64,000 nucleotides of DNA from positions 1 to 64,000 of the forward strand of contig CAJAII010000038.1 of the NCBI GenBank assembly GCA_903939755.1, in the 5' to 3' direction. The translations under genes were made by a program, and so were the position numbers. Under the pieces are notes generated by a model. It made no database searches and was not told the DNA's origin. It saw only the letters and a list, made by a program, of their open reading frames with translations. This document shows positions 52,697 to 63,491 of the stretch, one piece after another. Positions within the stretch are counted from its first letter, which is position 1; each line of letters starts with the position of its first letter. This DNA is from an uncultured Flavobacteriales bacterium (GTDB lineage: Bacteria; Bacteroidota; Bacteroidia; Flavobacteriales_D; Crocinitomicaceae).

Positions 52697-53322
52697 TGAA
52701 AGTAAAAATATACGATACAACCGGATCGCTTACTTCAAAGTCGGTAACGCTTTCAGATGATGTTTTTGGTATTGAACCAAATAATCATGCTATCTATCTT
52801 GATGTTAAACAGCATTTAGCTAATAGACGTCAAGGGACACATAAATCGAAAGAACGTGCAGAAATTTCAGGTTCAACTAGGAAGATTAAAAAACAAAAAG
52901 GAACCGGGGGGGCAAGAGCAGGTAGTGTGAAGTCTGGTACTCGTGTGGGTGGTGGTAGAATTTTTGGCCCAAGACCGCGTAACTATCATTTCAAATTGAA
53001 TATTAAGTTGAAACGATTGGCAAGAAAATCAGCGTTTTCTTACAAAGCGCAAAATGAAGGCCTAATGGTGTTGGAAGATTTGGCCTTTGCCAATGCGAAA
53101 ACAAAAGAATTTGTAAGTCTAATGAGTGCACTTCAATTGACAAACCAAAAAGTATTATTGATTTTGGGAGATAAAAATGACAGCGTTTATTTGGCTTCTC
53201 GCAACCTTGGTAAAGTTAAAGTCGTAACGGCAGACTCTGTAAATACTTTTGATGTGCTTAATGCGAAGAAAGTGGTGCTAACGAGCAGCTCAATTGGACG
53301 AATTGAAGAAATACTAAATTAA
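52696..53322 (+). CDS. rplD: 50S ribosomal protein L4
   Basis: 208 residues. Seen: HLANRRQGTHKSKERAEISG, KKQKGTGGARAGSVKSGTRV and GGRIFGPRPRNYHFKLN. L4 lines the nascent peptide tunnel; in E. coli it also represses the S10 operon. No leader of that type is seen here, because the operon runs on from fusA. Confidence 0.98.
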   Translation: MKVKIYDTTGSLTSKSVTLSDDVFGIEPNNHAIYLDVKQHLANRRQGTHKSKERAEISGSTRKIKKQKGTGGARAGSVKSGTRVGGGRIFGPRPRNYHFKLNIKLKRLARKSAFSYKAQNEGLMVLEDLAFANAKTKEFVSLMSALQLTNQKVLLILGDKNDSVYLASRNLGKVKVVTADSVNTFDVLNAKKVVLTSSSIGRIEEILN

Positions 53323-53326
53323 GGTT

Positions 53327-53623
53327 ATGCAAGGAATTATTAAAAAACCAGTAATTACAGAAAAAGCAACTGCGGCTAGTGAAAAACAAAACGCATTTTC
53401 TTTTGAAGTAGATAGAAAAGCAAACAAGATAGAAATAAAAAATGCTGTCGAAAAAATGTATGGAGTACATGTTGTAGATGTACGTACATTAAATTATGGC
53501 GGTGGTAAGTCTTCTATGAAGTACACTAACAAAGGTATTGTTGAGCAAAAAAGCAAGCAATGGAAAAAAGCGGTTGTTACTGTAGCAGATGGAGAAACCA
53601 TTGATTTGTTTACTAATTATTAA
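53327..53623 (+). CDS. rplW: 50S ribosomal protein L23
   Basis: 98 residues. Seen: [40 protein letters not shown] and [16 protein letters not shown]23 is at the tunnel exit and is the docking site for trigger factor and SRP. Four bases after rplD. Confidence 0.97.
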   Translation: MQGIIKKPVITEKATAASEKQNAFSFEVDRKANKIEIKNAVEKMYGVHVVDVRTLNYGGGKSSMKYTNKGIVEQKSKQWKKAVVTVADGETIDLFTNY

Positions 53624-53631
53624 TTGAAACA

Positions 53632-54456
53632 ATGAGTTTAAAAAAGTTCAAACCTACTACTCCAGGACAGCGACATAAGATCGCGGTTGATATGAGTGAC
53701 ATTACTGCTTCTAAGCCAGAGAAGAGCTTGGTTTCAAGTATGAAAAAATCTGGTGGTAGAAACAATGATGGTAGAATGACGATGCGCTATTTGGGCGGTG
53801 GTCACAAGCAAAAATATCGTATTATCGATTTTAAAAGAGATAAATTTGATATTCCTGCAACTGTTAAAACAATTGAATACGATCCAAATCGTACGGCAAA
53901 CATCGCGCTTCTTTTTTATGCGGATGGTGAAAAAAGATACATCATCGCACCAACAGGATTAAAAGTCGGAGACGTGATTTTATCTGGTAAATCTGCTACT
54001 CCTAATATCGGACACGCAATGTTTTTATCTGATGTGCCGCTCGGTACGGTTGTTCATAATATAGAATTAAAACCTGGTAAAGGTGGTTCGATTGCTCGAG
54101 GTGCTGGAACATATGGTCAACTGAATGCAAGAGATGGTCGCTATGCGATTGTTAAAATGCCTTCCGGTGAAACAAGATTGATCCTAGTTACTTGTTTAGC
54201 GACAATTGGCTCTGTGTCTAATGCGGAACATAATCTAGAGGTTTCAGGTAAAGCTGGTCGCTCAAGATGGTTAGGAAGAAGACCACGTGTAAGGGGTGTT
54301 GTAATGAATCCAGTCGATCACCCAATGGGTGGTGGTGAGGGTAGAAGCTCTGGTGGTCATCCAAGATCAAGAAATGGAATGCCAGCTAAAGGGTTTAAAA
54401 CTAGACCAAAGACTAAGTATTCAGATAAGTTTATTATTGAAAGAAGAAAAAAATAG
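53632..54456 (+). CDS. rplB: 50S ribosomal protein L2
   Basis: 274 residues. Seen: [37 protein letters not shown], the conserved [17 protein letters not shown] and [20 protein letters not shown], where the histidine near the peptidyl transferase centre sits. Essential for subunit joining. Normal length. Confidence 0.98.
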   Translation: MSLKKFKPTTPGQRHKIAVDMSDITASKPEKSLVSSMKKSGGRNNDGRMTMRYLGGGHKQKYRIIDFKRDKFDIPATVKTIEYDPNRTANIALLFYADGEKRYIIAPTGLKVGDVILSGKSATPNIGHAMFLSDVPLGTVVHNIELKPGKGGSIARGAGTYGQLNARDGRYAIVKMPSGETRLILVTCLATIGSVSNAEHNLEVSGKAGRSRWLGRRPRVRGVVMNPVDHPMGGGEGRSSGGHPRSRNGMPAKGFKTRPKTKYSDKFIIERRKK

Positions 54457-54459
54457 AGT

Positions 54460-54738
54460 ATGAGTCGTTCACTGAAAAAACCGCCATTTGTTCATTACAA
54501 GATAATGAAGCGTGTTGATGAAGCACAAGCATCGAAAAGTAAAGCCGTGATCAAAACTTGGTCAAGAGCTTCAACTATCACCCCTGATTTTGTAGGGTTG
54601 ACATTTGCAGTGCACAATGGCAATAAATTTATTCCAGTTTTTGTAACTGAAAACATGGTTGGTCATAAGTTAGGTGAGTTTTCACCAACTAGAAATTACC
54701 GAGGTCATGGCGGAAATAAAAAAGATAAAAAACGATAA
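54460..54738 (+). CDS. rpsS: 30S ribosomal protein S19
   Basis: 92 residues. Seen: [39 protein letters not shown] and [18 protein letters not shown]. It forms part of the 30S head with S13. Three bases after rplB. Confidence 0.98.
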   Translation: MSRSLKKPPFVHYKIMKRVDEAQASKSKAVIKTWSRASTITPDFVGLTFAVHNGNKFIPVFVTENMVGHKLGEFSPTRNYRGHGGNKKDKKR

Positions 54739-54753
54739 GATAATTTAATAGTC

Positions 54754-55155
54754 ATGGGTGCTAGAAAAAGATTACGAGCAGAATTGCTGAAAGAAACGAA
54801 GAAAAAAACTGCTATTGCGGAATTGAAAAATTCGACTATATCTCCAAGAAAAATGAGATTAGTGGCTGATATGATCAGAGGCATGGAGGTGAATAAAGCG
54901 TTGAACGTGTTAAATCACAATGCGAAAGATGCTTCGCTTAGTTTAGGTAAATTATTGCTTTCTGCAATTGCAAATTGGGAAGCGAAAAATGAGGGATCTG
55001 ATGTAACTCAGGAAAACTTAATCGTGAAGACAATTGATGTGGGTGGTGGTGCAATGTTAAAAAGAGTACAACCAGCTCCTCAAGGTAGAGCGCATAGAAT
55101 TAGAAAGAGATCAAATCACGTGACTATCATAGTTGATGGCGTAAATATTAATTAA
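54754..55155 (+). CDS. rplV: 50S ribosomal protein L22
   Basis: 133 residues, about 20 more than the E. coli protein; the extra residues are a basic N-terminal extension ([20 protein letters not shown]), which I associate with this phylum. The core has [20 protein letters not shown] and [20 protein letters not shown], the beta hairpin that lines the peptide tunnel and is changed in macrolide resistance. Confidence 0.97.
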   Translation: MGARKRLRAELLKETKKKTAIAELKNSTISPRKMRLVADMIRGMEVNKALNVLNHNAKDASLSLGKLLLSAIANWEAKNEGSDVTQENLIVKTIDVGGGAMLKRVQPAPQGRAHRIRKRSNHVTIIVDGVNIN

Positions 55156-55158
55156 GAA

Positions 55159-55881
55159 ATGGGACAAAAAACAAATCCAATTGGCAATAGGTTAGGTTAC
55201 ATCACAGGATGGGAGTCTAACTGGTATGGTGGAAATGATTACAAAGAAAAGATTGTTGAAGATGATCAGATTCGTAGATATTTAAGTGCACGCCTTATAA
55301 AAGCGAGTATCTCTAAAATAATTATCGAACGAACGCTTAAGCTGGTGACTGTTACAATCAATACGGCACGCCCAGGTGTTATTATTGGAAAGGGTGGTCA
55401 AGAAGTAGATAAGCTGAAAGAAGAATTAAAGAAGATTACTAAGAAGGAAATTCAAATAAATATTTTTGAGGTTAAACGTCCTGAATTAGATGCTCGTTTA
55501 GTGGCAGATGGTGTGGCTCGTCAATTAGAAGCACGTATCTCCTTTAGAAGAGCTATTAAAATGGCGATCGCATCAACAATGCGAATGGGTGCTGAAGGAA
55601 TTAAAATTAAAATTTCTGGTCGTTTGAATGGCGCGGAAATGGCAAGATCTGAAATGTATAAGGATGGTAGAACACCACTTCATACTTTTAGAGCTGATAT
55701 TGATTACGCGCTTTCTGAAGCTCATACAACTTATGGTCGCCTTGGAATTAAAGTTTGGATTTGTCGCGGAGAGGTTTACGGAAAAAGAGACTTGTCTCCA
55801 AACGTAGGTGTATCCACACAATCTAACAACAATGCGCCGCAGAGTAGTAGACCTGCGTTACCAAAAAGAAAGAAAAAATAA
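55159..55881 (+). CDS. rpsC: 30S ribosomal protein S3
   Basis: 240 residues. Seen: the start [20 protein letters not shown], the KH-domain segment [20 protein letters not shown] and the C-terminal domain end [16 protein letters not shown]. It forms the mRNA entry and helicase site with S4 and S5. The tail after residue 220 ([19 protein letters not shown]) is a variable basic extension. Confidence 0.98.
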   Translation: MGQKTNPIGNRLGYITGWESNWYGGNDYKEKIVEDDQIRRYLSARLIKASISKIIIERTLKLVTVTINTARPGVIIGKGGQEVDKLKEELKKITKKEIQINIFEVKRPELDARLVADGVARQLEARISFRRAIKMAIASTMRMGAEGIKIKISGRLNGAEMARSEMYKDGRTPLHTFRADIDYALSEAHTTYGRLGIKVWICRGEVYGKRDLSPNVGVSTQSNNNAPQSSRPALPKRKKK

Positions 55882-55901
55882 TACGGAGTAAATAAATAAA
55901 G

Positions 55902-56327
55902 ATGTTACAACCTAAAAGAACGAAATTTCGACGAGTACAAAAAGGAAGAACTACAGGTTTAGCCCAAAGAGGTGCTACAATTGCCTTTGGATCTTTTGGA
56001 CTTAAAACATTGGAGCCAGGCTGGATTACTTCTCGCCAAATCGAAGCTTCGCGTATCGCGGTAACGAGATACATGAAAAGAGAAGGGAAAGTTTGGATTA
56101 GAGTTTTTCCTGATAAACCAGTAACTTCTAAGCCTGCAGAGGTAAGGATGGGTAAGGGTAAAGGAGCTCCTAGTCATTGGGTTGCTGTGGTTAAACCAGG
56201 TAAAATAATGTTTGAGGCGGATGGCGTTTCTTACGAAATTGCCAAAGAAGCAATGAGATTGGCTGCTCAGAAATTACCTGTAAAGTGTAAGTTCATTGTG
56301 AGAAATGATTTTGTTGTACCTATTTAA
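55902..56327 (+). CDS. rplP: 50S ribosomal protein L16
   Basis: 141 residues. Seen: [61 protein letters not shown]16 helps form the A-site. The Arg of the RMGKGKG loop, hydroxylated in E. coli, is present. Confidence 0.98.
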   Translation: MLQPKRTKFRRVQKGRTTGLAQRGATIAFGSFGLKTLEPGWITSRQIEASRIAVTRYMKREGKVWIRVFPDKPVTSKPAEVRMGKGKGAPSHWVAVVKPGKIMFEADGVSYEIAKEAMRLAAQKLPVKCKFIVRNDFVVPI

Positions 56328-56339
56328 TAAAGAGTAAAA

Positions 56340-56546
56340 ATGAAACGAGAAGAAATATTGAAACTATCAAACGAAGATTTAAGTAAGCGTTTGACTGATT
56401 TTCAAAATCAAATGGTCAATTTGAAATTAACGCACAAAATGACCCCCATCGAAAATCCGATGAGAATAACAGGTTTGCGTAAAATAATTGCTCGGTTGTG
56501 TACGGAGTTAACGGTTAGACAAAATACAGCGAAAGCTGAAAATTAA
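56340..56546 (+). CDS. rpmC: 50S ribosomal protein L29
   Basis: 68 residues, two helices. Seen: [34 protein letters not shown] and [17 protein letters not shown]. Sits near the tunnel exit beside L23. Twelve bases after rplP. Confidence 0.95.
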   Translation: MKREEILKLSNEDLSKRLTDFQNQMVNLKLTHKMTPIENPMRITGLRKIIARLCTELTVRQNTAKAEN

Positions 56547-56556
56547 AAAGCTTAGA

Positions 56557-56814
56557 ATGGAAAAGCGGAATTTAAGAAAAGAGAAAATAGGTACAGTTAC
56601 TAGCAACAAAATGGAGAAATCTATCGTAGTTGCTGTGGAACGGAAAGTTAAGCACCCGAAATATGGTAAGTTCGTGAAAATGACAACCAAATTCGTGGCG
56701 CACGATGAGAAAAATGATTGTAATGAGGGCGATACCGTTCGAATTATGGAAACTCGTCCTTTGAGTAAATCAAAGAACTGGAGATTGGTAGAAATTGTAG
56801 AAAGAGCAAAATAA
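56557..56814 (+). CDS. rpsQ: 30S ribosomal protein S17
   Basis: 85 residues, OB-fold. Seen: [40 protein letters not shown] and [20 protein letters not shown]. Early 30S assembly protein. Ten bases after rpmC. Confidence 0.97.
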   Translation: MEKRNLRKEKIGTVTSNKMEKSIVVAVERKVKHPKYGKFVKMTTKFVAHDEKNDCNEGDTVRIMETRPLSKSKNWRLVEIVERAK

Positions 56815-56821
56815 TTGAATA

Positions 56822-57190
56822 ATGATACAAACAGAATCTAGACTTTCAGTAGCAGATAATTCCGGAGCAAAGGAAGTCCTTTGTATACGTGTATTGGGAG
56901 GTACAAGACGTAGATATGCGTCTATTGGTGACAAAATTGTTGTTACTGTTAAAAGTGCTATTCCTAACGGGAATGTGAAAAAAGGGACTGTTGTTAAGGC
57001 AGTTGTTGTAAGGACAAAAAAAGAAATCAGAAGGCCTGATGGATCGTATATTCGCTTTGATGATAACGCTTGTGTTATCTTGAATGCTACTGGTGAAATG
57101 AGAGGTACTCGTATTTTTGGACCAGTCGCTCGTGAATTACGTGAAAGCAACTTTATGAAAATTGTTTCATTGGCACCTGAAGTGTTATAA
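56822..57190 (+). CDS. rplN: 50S ribosomal protein L14
   Basis: 122 residues, the usual length. Seen: [40 protein letters not shown] and [19 protein letters not shown]. It contacts the 30S subunit at bridges B5 and B8. Seven bases after rpsQ. Confidence 0.98.
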   Translation: MIQTESRLSVADNSGAKEVLCIRVLGGTRRRYASIGDKIVVTVKSAIPNGNVKKGTVVKAVVVRTKKEIRRPDGSYIRFDDNACVILNATGEMRGTRIFGPVARELRESNFMKIVSLAPEVL

Positions 57191-57200
57191 TTAATAGAAT

Positions 57201-57518
57201 ATGCAAAAGAAGTTGAACATAAAAGTTGGAGACGCTGTTCGTGTTATGAGCGGTGAATCTAAAGGTCAAGAAGGCGATGTGATTGCCATTGACCGTACCA
57301 AAATGAGGGTAACTATTAAAGGGGTTAATATGATCAAACGTCATAATAAACCAAGTGCTTCGAATCCACAAGGTGGCATCGAAGAAAAAGAAGGAACAAT
57401 CCATATTTCTAATTTAATGGTGGTTGTGAATGGTCAGCCATCAAGAATTGGTCGTAAATTGGACGAAAATGGAAAATTGGTTAGATACGCTAAAAAATCA
57501 GGGGAGGTAATCAAATGA
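57201..57518 (+). CDS. rplX: 50S ribosomal protein L24
   Basis: 105 residues with a KOW motif near the N-terminus ([20 protein letters not shown]) and [21 protein letters not shown]24 starts 50S assembly and lies at the tunnel exit. The stop overlaps the start of rplE by 4 bases (ATGA). Confidence 0.97.
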   Translation: MQKKLNIKVGDAVRVMSGESKGQEGDVIAIDRTKMRVTIKGVNMIKRHNKPSASNPQGGIEEKEGTIHISNLMVVVNGQPSRIGRKLDENGKLVRYAKKSGEVIK

Positions 57519-58069
57519 CAACTTATTCACCAAGATTAAAGGAAAGGTATAACGCTGAAATTATTCAAGGGTTAACCGAACAGTTTGGATACACCTCGGT
57601 GATGAGGGTGCCTAAATTGACAAAAATAGTGCTAAGTCAAGGAGTTGGCGATGCGGTAGCTGATAAGAAATTAATCGAAAGCGCTGCTGCTGATCTTTCA
57701 CGTATCGCTGGTCAAAAAGCGATTACGACCTTGTCTAAAAAAGATATTTCTAATTTTAAACTTAGAAAAGGAATGCCTATCGGAACGAAAGTTACGCTTA
57801 GAGGAGATAGAATGTATGATTTTTTAGATCGACTTCTTGCTGTATCTTTGCCAAGAACTAGAGATTTTAGAGGTATTAATCCAAAAGGTTTTGATGGTAG
57901 AGGGAATTTTAATCTTGGTATTAAAGAACATATTATTTTCCCGGAAATAGACATCGATAAGGTGAATAGAATATTAGGAATGGATATCACTTTTGTAACG
58001 AGTGCTGAAAGTGATGAAGAAGCAAAGGCTTTATTAGACGCATTTGGGTTTCCATTTATAAAAAAATAA
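57515..58069 (+). CDS. rplE: 50S ribosomal protein L5
   Basis: 184 residues. Seen: [20 protein letters not shown]-like segment ([12 protein letters not shown]), [40 protein letters not shown]. It binds 5S rRNA and contacts P-site tRNA. Overlaps rplX by 4 bases and is followed 6 bases later by rpsN. Confidence 0.98.
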   Translation: MTTYSPRLKERYNAEIIQGLTEQFGYTSVMRVPKLTKIVLSQGVGDAVADKKLIESAAADLSRIAGQKAITTLSKKDISNFKLRKGMPIGTKVTLRGDRMYDFLDRLLAVSLPRTRDFRGINPKGFDGRGNFNLGIKEHIIFPEIDIDKVNRILGMDITFVTSAESDEEAKALLDAFGFPFIKK

Positions 58070-58075
58070 AAAGGA

Positions 58076-58390
58076 ATGGCTAAAGAATCAATGAAAGCGC
58101 GTGAGCGCAAAAGAGAAAGGTTAGTGGATCGTTACGCTAAAAAGCGTGCGGAATTAACGAAAGTATTAAAATCAACATCTACTGATGAAAATATTCAGGC
58201 TGAAAAGTGGAATGCTATGATGGCATTGCAAAAGTTGCCAGCTAATTCATCTAAAGTGAGAAAACATAATAGATGTGGATTAACTGGGCGACCGAGAGGC
58301 TACATGAGACAATTTGGGCTTTCAAGGGTGACGTTTAGAGAAATGGCACTTAACGGTAAAATACCGGGAGTAAAAAAAGCAAGTTGGTAA
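58076..58390 (+). CDS. rpsN: 30S ribosomal protein S14, zinc-free type
   Basis: 104 residues, the long form of S14. Seen: [20 protein letters not shown] and [20 protein letters not shown], then SRVTFREMA. The zinc form has two Cys-x-x-Cys pairs; here only one cysteine remains in [10 protein letters not shown], so it needs no zinc. Normal place between rplE and rpsH. Confidence 0.97.
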   Translation: MAKESMKARERKRERLVDRYAKKRAELTKVLKSTSTDENIQAEKWNAMMALQKLPANSSKVRKHNRCGLTGRPRGYMRQFGLSRVTFREMALNGKIPGVKKASW

Positions 58391-58409
58391 TTGAATTAAT
58401 AAATAGAAA

Positions 58410-58808
58410 ATGACTACAGATCCTATAGCAGACTTTTTGACCCGAATTCGTAATGCGAGTTCAGCAGGTTTAAAAACGGTTGAAATACCTGGCTCGAATA
58501 TTAAACGCGCAATGACGCAGATTTTGTTCGATCAAGGGTATATTTTGAATTTTAAATTTGAAGAAGACGATAAACAAGGTATTATTAAAATTGCCTTGAA
58601 ATATAATGTATCAACAAGAGTGCCTGCCATTACAAAATTGCAACGCGCTTCTAGACCAGGTTTACGAAAGTATAGTGCGTCGGTTGATATGCCAAGGGTG
58701 TTAAACGGACTTGGAATTGCAATCGTTTCAACATCTAATGGTGTTATTACGGATAAAGATGCAAGAAGATTGAAAGTGGGGGGTGAGGTTTTATGTTATG
58801 TATATTAA
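58410..58808 (+). CDS. rpsH: 30S ribosomal protein S8
   Basis: 132 residues. Seen: TDPIADFLTRIRNASSAGLK, LQRASRPGLRKYSASVDMPR and the C-terminal IVSTSNGVITDKDARRLKVG, then GEVLCYVY. Central-domain 30S assembly protein; in E. coli it represses the spc operon. Two bases of A-rich sequence separate it from a normal start; no Shine-Dalgarno site. Confidence 0.98.
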   Translation: MTTDPIADFLTRIRNASSAGLKTVEIPGSNIKRAMTQILFDQGYILNFKFEEDDKQGIIKIALKYNVSTRVPAITKLQRASRPGLRKYSASVDMPRVLNGLGIAIVSTSNGVITDKDARRLKVGGEVLCYVY

Positions 58809-58825
58809 TAATTAAGTTGTAGAAG

Positions 58826-59380
58826 ATGTCAAGAATTGGAAAACTACCTATAAATATCCCTAGTGGCGTTGATGTAAATATCAATGGTACCTTGGTTACT
58901 GTTAAAGGTAAATTAGGCGAAATGTCACAGGAAATAGATCCTAGTATTACTATGACTATTGAGAATGGTGTGATGACTTTTGTTAGAGCAACTGAAGCTC
59001 CAAATCATCGTTCAAAGCATGGTCTTTATAGAGCGTTAATTCAAAATATGATTACCGGTGTCTCTGAAGGTTTTAAAAAGCAAATGGAGGTTATTGGTGT
59101 TGGTTTTAGAGCAAATGCGGTTGGACAACAAATTGAATTGTCCCTTGGATTCTCTCACTCCATAATATTGGAAGTTCCTAAGGAAGTTAAATTAACAACT
59201 TTAACAGAAAAAGGGAAAGCACCACTTGTTACAATTGAATCGTATGATAAACAATTGTTGGGGCAAGTAGCAGCGAAAATTAGAAGCATGAGAAAACCTG
59301 AACCTTACAAAGGAAAAGGTATTCGATTCTTAGGTGAAGAAATTAGAAGAAAAGCTGGAAAATCAGCGGGTAAGAAATAA
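58826..59380 (+). CDS. rplF: 50S ribosomal protein L6
   Basis: 184 residues, two similar domains. Seen: SRIGKLPINIPSGVDVNING, VGVGFRANAVGQQIELSLG-like middle (GVGFRANAVG) and the end SMRKPEPYKGKGIRFLGEEI. It lies near the factor-binding site. Follows rpsH by 17 bases. Confidence 0.98.
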   Translation: MSRIGKLPINIPSGVDVNINGTLVTVKGKLGEMSQEIDPSITMTIENGVMTFVRATEAPNHRSKHGLYRALIQNMITGVSEGFKKQMEVIGVGFRANAVGQQIELSLGFSHSIILEVPKEVKLTTLTEKGKAPLVTIESYDKQLLGQVAAKIRSMRKPEPYKGKGIRFLGEEIRRKAGKSAGKK

Positions 59381-59390
59381 ATAAGTAATC

Positions 59391-59744
59391 ATGGCATTAG
59401 ATAAAGTTTTACGTCGAGCAAAAATTAAGCGAAGAATTCGCAAAAAAATCAGCGGTACCGCAATGGTTCCTAGATTATCAGTGTTTAGAAGCAATAAGCA
59501 AATCTATGCACAGATCATCGATGATATTAGTGGTAGTACACTAGCTTCAGCTGCTTCTTTAAAGAATGACGCTGCTCAAAAAGTTGCTAAATTAAATCAA
59601 GCGACGTTGGTAGGGAAATTGATTGCTGAAAAAGCATTGAAAGCAGGTATCAAAACAGTTGTTTTTGATAGAAATGGGTACTTGTATCATGGAAGAATTA
59701 AATCACTTGCTGACTCAGCTCGTGAAAGTGGACTTAAATTTTAA
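59391..59744 (+). CDS. rplR: 50S ribosomal protein L18
   Basis: 117 residues. Seen: [40 protein letters not shown] and [20 protein letters not shown]. It binds 5S rRNA with L5. Ten bases after rplF. Confidence 0.98.
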   Translation: MALDKVLRRAKIKRRIRKKISGTAMVPRLSVFRSNKQIYAQIIDDISGSTLASAASLKNDAAQKVAKLNQATLVGKLIAEKALKAGIKTVVFDRNGYLYHGRIKSLADSARESGLKF

Positions 59745-59750
59745 TAAGAA

Positions 59751-60266
59751 ATGAGCGCAATAGTAAATAGAGTGAAATCGGCAGACATCGAACTTAAAGA
59801 TAAGTTGGTATCTGTAAACCGTGTAACCAAAGTTACCAAAGGTGGACGTACTTTTAGCTTCTCCGCAATTGTTGTTGTTGGAGATGAAAATGGTGTCGTT
59901 GGTCATGGTCTTGGAAAAGCAAAAGAGGTGACGGAAGCAATTACCAAAGGAATTGATGATGCGAAGAAAAATTTAATTCGTGTTCCCATTCTTCATGGTA
60001 CCGTACCCCACATGCAAAAAGGAAAATACGGTGGTGCAGAGGTATTGTTGAAGCCTGCTACTAATGGTACAGGTGTTATTGCAGGTGGTGCAATGCGTGC
60101 TGTACTAGAAAGTGTTGGTGTTCACAATGTACTTGCGAAGTCGCAAGGATCATCTAACCCTCATAACGTGGTGAAGGCAACGATAGATGCGCTTTCGAAA
60201 ATGCGCGATGCATTGGCTGTTGCGCGTCAAAGAGGTATTTCACTTGATAAAGTGTTTAACGGTTAA
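59751..60266 (+). CDS. rpsE: 30S ribosomal protein S5
   Basis: 171 residues. Seen: [40 protein letters not shown] and [21 protein letters not shown]5 forms the mRNA entry and affects decoding accuracy. Six bases after rplR. Confidence 0.98.
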   Translation: MSAIVNRVKSADIELKDKLVSVNRVTKVTKGGRTFSFSAIVVVGDENGVVGHGLGKAKEVTEAITKGIDDAKKNLIRVPILHGTVPHMQKGKYGGAEVLLKPATNGTGVIAGGAMRAVLESVGVHNVLAKSQGSSNPHNVVKATIDALSKMRDALAVARQRGISLDKVFNG

Positions 60267-60279
60267 TAGAAGAATCATC

Positions 60280-60456
60280 ATGAGTATTATAAAAATAAAA
60301 CAAGTTAAAAGTGCTATTAGAAGACCTGCTGATCAAAAAGCAACAATTAAAGCACTTGGATTTAGAAAGTTGAACCAGACTATTGAAAAAGAAGGTACTC
60401 CTCAAATCCTAGGAATGATAAACAAGGTAAAACATCTTGTGGTTGTTGTTGAATAG
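60280..60456 (+). CDS. rpmD: 50S ribosomal protein L30
   Basis: 58 residues, the usual size. I start at the ATG at 60280 ([20 protein letters not shown]); an open frame further upstream lies inside rpsE and is not used. Seen: [20 protein letters not shown] and [13 protein letters not shown]. Thirteen bases after rpsE. Confidence 0.97.
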   Translation: MSIIKIKQVKSAIRRPADQKATIKALGFRKLNQTIEKEGTPQILGMINKVKHLVVVVE

Positions 60457-60469
60457 TAAGAAATAGAAC

Positions 60470-60916
60470 ATGGAATTAAATAATTTAACGCCTGCTAAAG
60501 GCTCGGTAAAAAAAGAAAAAAGAATAGCTCGTGGACAAGGTTCTGGACATGGTGGTACATCTACTCGTGGTCATAAAGGAGCAAAGTCACGTTCTGGTTA
60601 TTCTAAGAAAATTGGTTTTGAAGGTGGACAAATGCCACTTCAAAGACGTGTCCCTAAGTTTGGATTTAAAAATATTAATCGCGTTGAATACAAGGCGATC
60701 AATATAGACTCTATTCAAATGCTTGCGGAAACGAAAGGAATTACCGATTTTAACATGGATGTATATAGAGATAATGGACTTATTTCTAATAATGATCTAG
60801 TTAAAATTTTAGGTCGTGGTGATCTAAAAGTAAAAGTTTCTGTTACAGCACATCAATTTTCTGGAAAGGCTATTGAATTGATAGAAGCAAATGGAGGGAA
60901 TTTTACAAAAATCTGA
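60470..60916 (+). CDS. rplO: 50S ribosomal protein L15
   Basis: 148 residues. Seen: MELNNLTPAKGSVKKEKRIA, RGQGSGHGGTSTRGHKGAKS, GFEGGQMPLQRRVPKFGFKN. A late assembly protein of the 50S subunit. Thirteen bases after rpmD and 20 bases before secY. Confidence 0.98.
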   Translation: MELNNLTPAKGSVKKEKRIARGQGSGHGGTSTRGHKGAKSRSGYSKKIGFEGGQMPLQRRVPKFGFKNINRVEYKAINIDSIQMLAETKGITDFNMDVYRDNGLISNNDLVKILGRGDLKVKVSVTAHQFSGKAIELIEANGGNFTKI

Positions 60917-60936
60917 TTAACTTTGCCAACTTTTAA

Positions 60937-62295
60937 ATGAAAAGACTAATAACAAATCTGCAAAACATCTGGAAAGTTAAAGAACTTCGTGATAGAATTC
61001 TTTTAACTTTAGGTCTTATCCTTGTATATAGGGTTGGCTCATTCGTTATTCTTCCCGGAGTTAATTATGAAATCCTAAAACAAGCTTCCGAAGGTAGCTC
61101 TCAAGGTCAAAAAACATTAGAGAATTTATTGTCTATGTTTTCTGGAGGTGGTTTTAATAATGCATCTGTTATGGCACTTGGAATTATGCCGTACATCAGT
61201 GCTTCTATTATTATGCAATTGCTTGGAATGGCTGTACCTGCTGTTCAGAAAATGCAGAACGAAGGCGAATCTGGTCGTAAGCAAATCAATAATTACACCA
61301 GAATTCTTACTATAGTTATTTGTGCCTTGCAAGCGCCAAGTTATTTATCAATGTATGTTGAATCTAAAGGTGCTCTTCCGCTAGATGCGGGTATGTTTTG
61401 GTGGTCTCAGACTATCTTAATACTTGTAGCAGGATCCATGTTTGCGGTTTGGTTAGGTGAAAGAATTACTGAAAAAGGAATAGGAAATGGTATTTCATTG
61501 TTAATCGCAGTAGGTATTTTGTCTAGATTACCTGGAGGATTTATTGCGGAAGTAGGTAAGTCTTTTGAAGCTGGTAATATGATCAAGTTGGTTCTAGAAA
61601 TAATAGCTTTTATGTTGGTTGTTTTAGCAACTATATTGGTTGTTCAAGGTGTGAGAAGGATTCCTTTGAACACTGCTAAGAGAGTTGTTGGGGCCCGTGC
61701 TGCAGATTCTCAAGGAGCTCGTAATTATTTACCTATAAAGGTGAATGCAAGTGGTGTAATGCCGATTATCTTTGCTCAAGCAATAATGACGATTCCTGTT
61801 ATGATCTTTGTGGGCGCATCAAGTTCTCAAGGTGAAGGTGGATTCATTCAACGTATGTTGAGTAATCCTTATGGTTTGAGTTATAATTTGTTATTGTGTC
61901 TTTTGATTATTGTCTTTACGTATTTCTATACAGCGATTATGATTAATCCTCGCAAAATTGCGGATGATCTTAAACGAAGTGGTGGATTTATTCCAGGAAT
62001 TCGTCCAGGAGAAGATACAGCGAATTACATTGATACATTAGTTTCTAGAATTACATTCCCCGGTTCATTGTTCTTAGCAGCGATTGCAATTATTCCTGCT
62101 ATTGCTAAAATGGTTGGTGTGAATGATGCTTTCGCTATGTTCTTTGGTGGTACTTCCTTGTTAATTATGGTTGGTGTTGTATTGGATACGCTTCAGCAAA
62201 TTGAAACGTATTTATTGAATAGACACATGGATGGTTTAATGGAAGGAAGTAGAGTAAGAGGACGAAGATCACCTAACGAATTATCAGGATTTTAA
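60937..62295 (+). CDS. secY: preprotein translocase subunit SecY
   Basis: 452 residues with ten membrane helices; the channel of the Sec system, through which the many exported proteins of this genome begin their route. Seen: the plug region [60 protein letters not shown], and the cytosolic loop with [20 protein letters not shown] that meets SecA and the ribosome. Starts 20 bases after rplO. Confidence 0.98.
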   Translation: MKRLITNLQNIWKVKELRDRILLTLGLILVYRVGSFVILPGVNYEILKQASEGSSQGQKTLENLLSMFSGGGFNNASVMALGIMPYISASIIMQLLGMAVPAVQKMQNEGESGRKQINNYTRILTIVICALQAPSYLSMYVESKGALPLDAGMFWWSQTILILVAGSMFAVWLGERITEKGIGNGISLLIAVGILSRLPGGFIAEVGKSFEAGNMIKLVLEIIAFMLVVLATILVVQGVRRIPLNTAKRVVGARAADSQGARNYLPIKVNASGVMPIIFAQAIMTIPVMIFVGASSSQGEGGFIQRMLSNPYGLSYNLLLCLLIIVFTYFYTAIMINPRKIADDLKRSGGFIPGIRPGEDTANYIDTLVSRITFPGSLFLAAIAIIPAIAKMVGVNDAFAMFFGGTSLLIMVGVVLDTLQQIETYLLNRHMDGLMEGSRVRGRRSPNELSGF

Positions 62296-62296
62296 T

Positions 62297-62515
62297 ATGG
62301 CAAAGCAAAATTCGATAGAGCAAGATGGAACGATACTCGAAGCATTACCAAATGCTATGTTTCGTGTGGAATTGGAAAATGGACACGTTTTGACGGCACA
62401 TATTTCTGGTAAAATGAGAATGTTTTATATTAAAATATTGCCAGGTGACAAAGTAAAGGTTGAAATGTCTCCTTATGACTTAACAAAAGGACGTATTTCG
62501 TTCAGGTATAAATAA
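62297..62515 (+). CDS. infA: translation initiation factor IF-1
   Basis: 72 residues, an OB-fold. Seen: [58 protein letters not shown]. It blocks the A-site at initiation. It starts one base after the secY stop. Methionine aminopeptidase and adenylate kinase genes, often found here in other phyla, are absent. Confidence 0.98.
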   Translation: MAKQNSIEQDGTILEALPNAMFRVELENGHVLTAHISGKMRMFYIKILPGDKVKVEMSPYDLTKGRISFRYK

Positions 62516-62533
62516 TAGAATAAATTAATTGTA

Positions 62534-62650
62534 ATGAAAGTAAGAGCATCTGTTAAAAAGCGCACAGCGGATTGTAAGATTGTGAAGCGAAAGGGAAGGG
62601 TCTATGTGATAAACAAAAAGAACCCAAAATTAAAACAACGACAAGGTTAA
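62534..62650 (+). CDS. rpmJ: 50S ribosomal protein L36, zinc-free type
   Basis: 38 residues, found by reading the gap between infA and rps[21 protein letters not shown], then [18 protein letters not shown]. The zinc form has Cys11, Cys14, Cys27 and His33; here those are Thr11, Cys14, Asn27 and Leu33, so no zinc site is left. Eighteen bases after infA and 10 bases before rpsM. Confidence 0.96.
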   Translation: MKVRASVKKRTADCKIVKRKGRVYVINKKNPKLKQRQG

Positions 62651-62660
62651 ATTATAATAT

Positions 62661-63035
62661 ATGGCACGTATTGCAGGTATTGATCTACCAAAAAATAAAA
62701 GAGGAGTAATTGGTTTAACGTACATTTTCGGTATCGGAAGAAGTACTGCTAAGAAAATCCTAACGGATAACGGAATTGATGAGAACATTAAAGTTCAAGA
62801 GTGGAACGATGATCAATTATCCGCTATAAGAAATTCAATAAATGAAGTAAAAACAGAAGGATCTTTGCGATCTGAAGTACAACTTAACATTAAGCGATTA
62901 ATGGATATCGGTTGTTACAGAGGAATTCGTCATCGTTCTGGTTTACCTTTACGTGGGCAACATACTAAAAACAACTCTAGAACTAGAAAAGGAAAGAGAA
63001 AAACAGTTGCGAACAAGAAAAAAGCAACTAAATAA
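62661..63035 (+). CDS. rpsM: 30S ribosomal protein S13
   Basis: 124 residues. Seen: [40 protein letters not shown] and [20 protein letters not shown]. It binds the head of the 30S subunit and contacts P-site tRNA and L5. Ten bases after rpmJ. Confidence 0.98.
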   Translation: MARIAGIDLPKNKRGVIGLTYIFGIGRSTAKKILTDNGIDENIKVQEWNDDQLSAIRNSINEVKTEGSLRSEVQLNIKRLMDIGCYRGIRHRSGLPLRGQHTKNNSRTRKGKRKTVANKKKATK

Positions 63036-63045
63036 AAGTTAGAAA

Positions 63046-63432
63046 ATGGCAAAAGCAAATCAAAAAAAGAAAAAGAACGTCAAAGTTGAGGCTACGGGCG
63101 AAGCGCATATTCAAGCGAGCTTTAATAATATAATTATCTCCCTAACCAACAATGCAGGACAAGTAATTTCTTGGTCTTCAGCTGGAAAAATGGGATTTAG
63201 AGGTTCTAAAAAGAATACGCCGTATGCAGCGCAATTAGCTGCTGAAGATTGTGCGAAAGAAGCGCATGATTTTGGTCTTCGTCGTGTGAAAGTTTATGTG
63301 AAAGGGCCAGGTGGTGGTAGAGAATCTGCGATTCGTTCGTTAAATAATGCTGGTATTGAAGTAACTGAAATAGTTGATGTTACTCCATTACCTCACAATG
63401 GTTGTAGACCTCCAAAGAAGAGAAGGGTTTAA
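63046..63432 (+). CDS. rpsK: 30S ribosomal protein S11
   Basis: 128 residues. Seen: [40 protein letters not shown], and [20 protein letters not shown]. Forms the platform near the E-site with S6, S15 and S18. Ten bases after rpsM; a 59-base gap follows. Confidence 0.98.
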   Translation: MAKANQKKKKNVKVEATGEAHIQASFNNIIISLTNNAGQVISWSSAGKMGFRGSKKNTPYAAQLAAEDCAKEAHDFGLRRVKVYVKGPGGGRESAIRSLNNAGIEVTEIVDVTPLPHNGCRPPKKRRV

Positions 63433-63491
63433 TATTTTTAATAATCAGTCATCGAAGGAAATGCCTTAATTCATGACACAATAACTAAGAA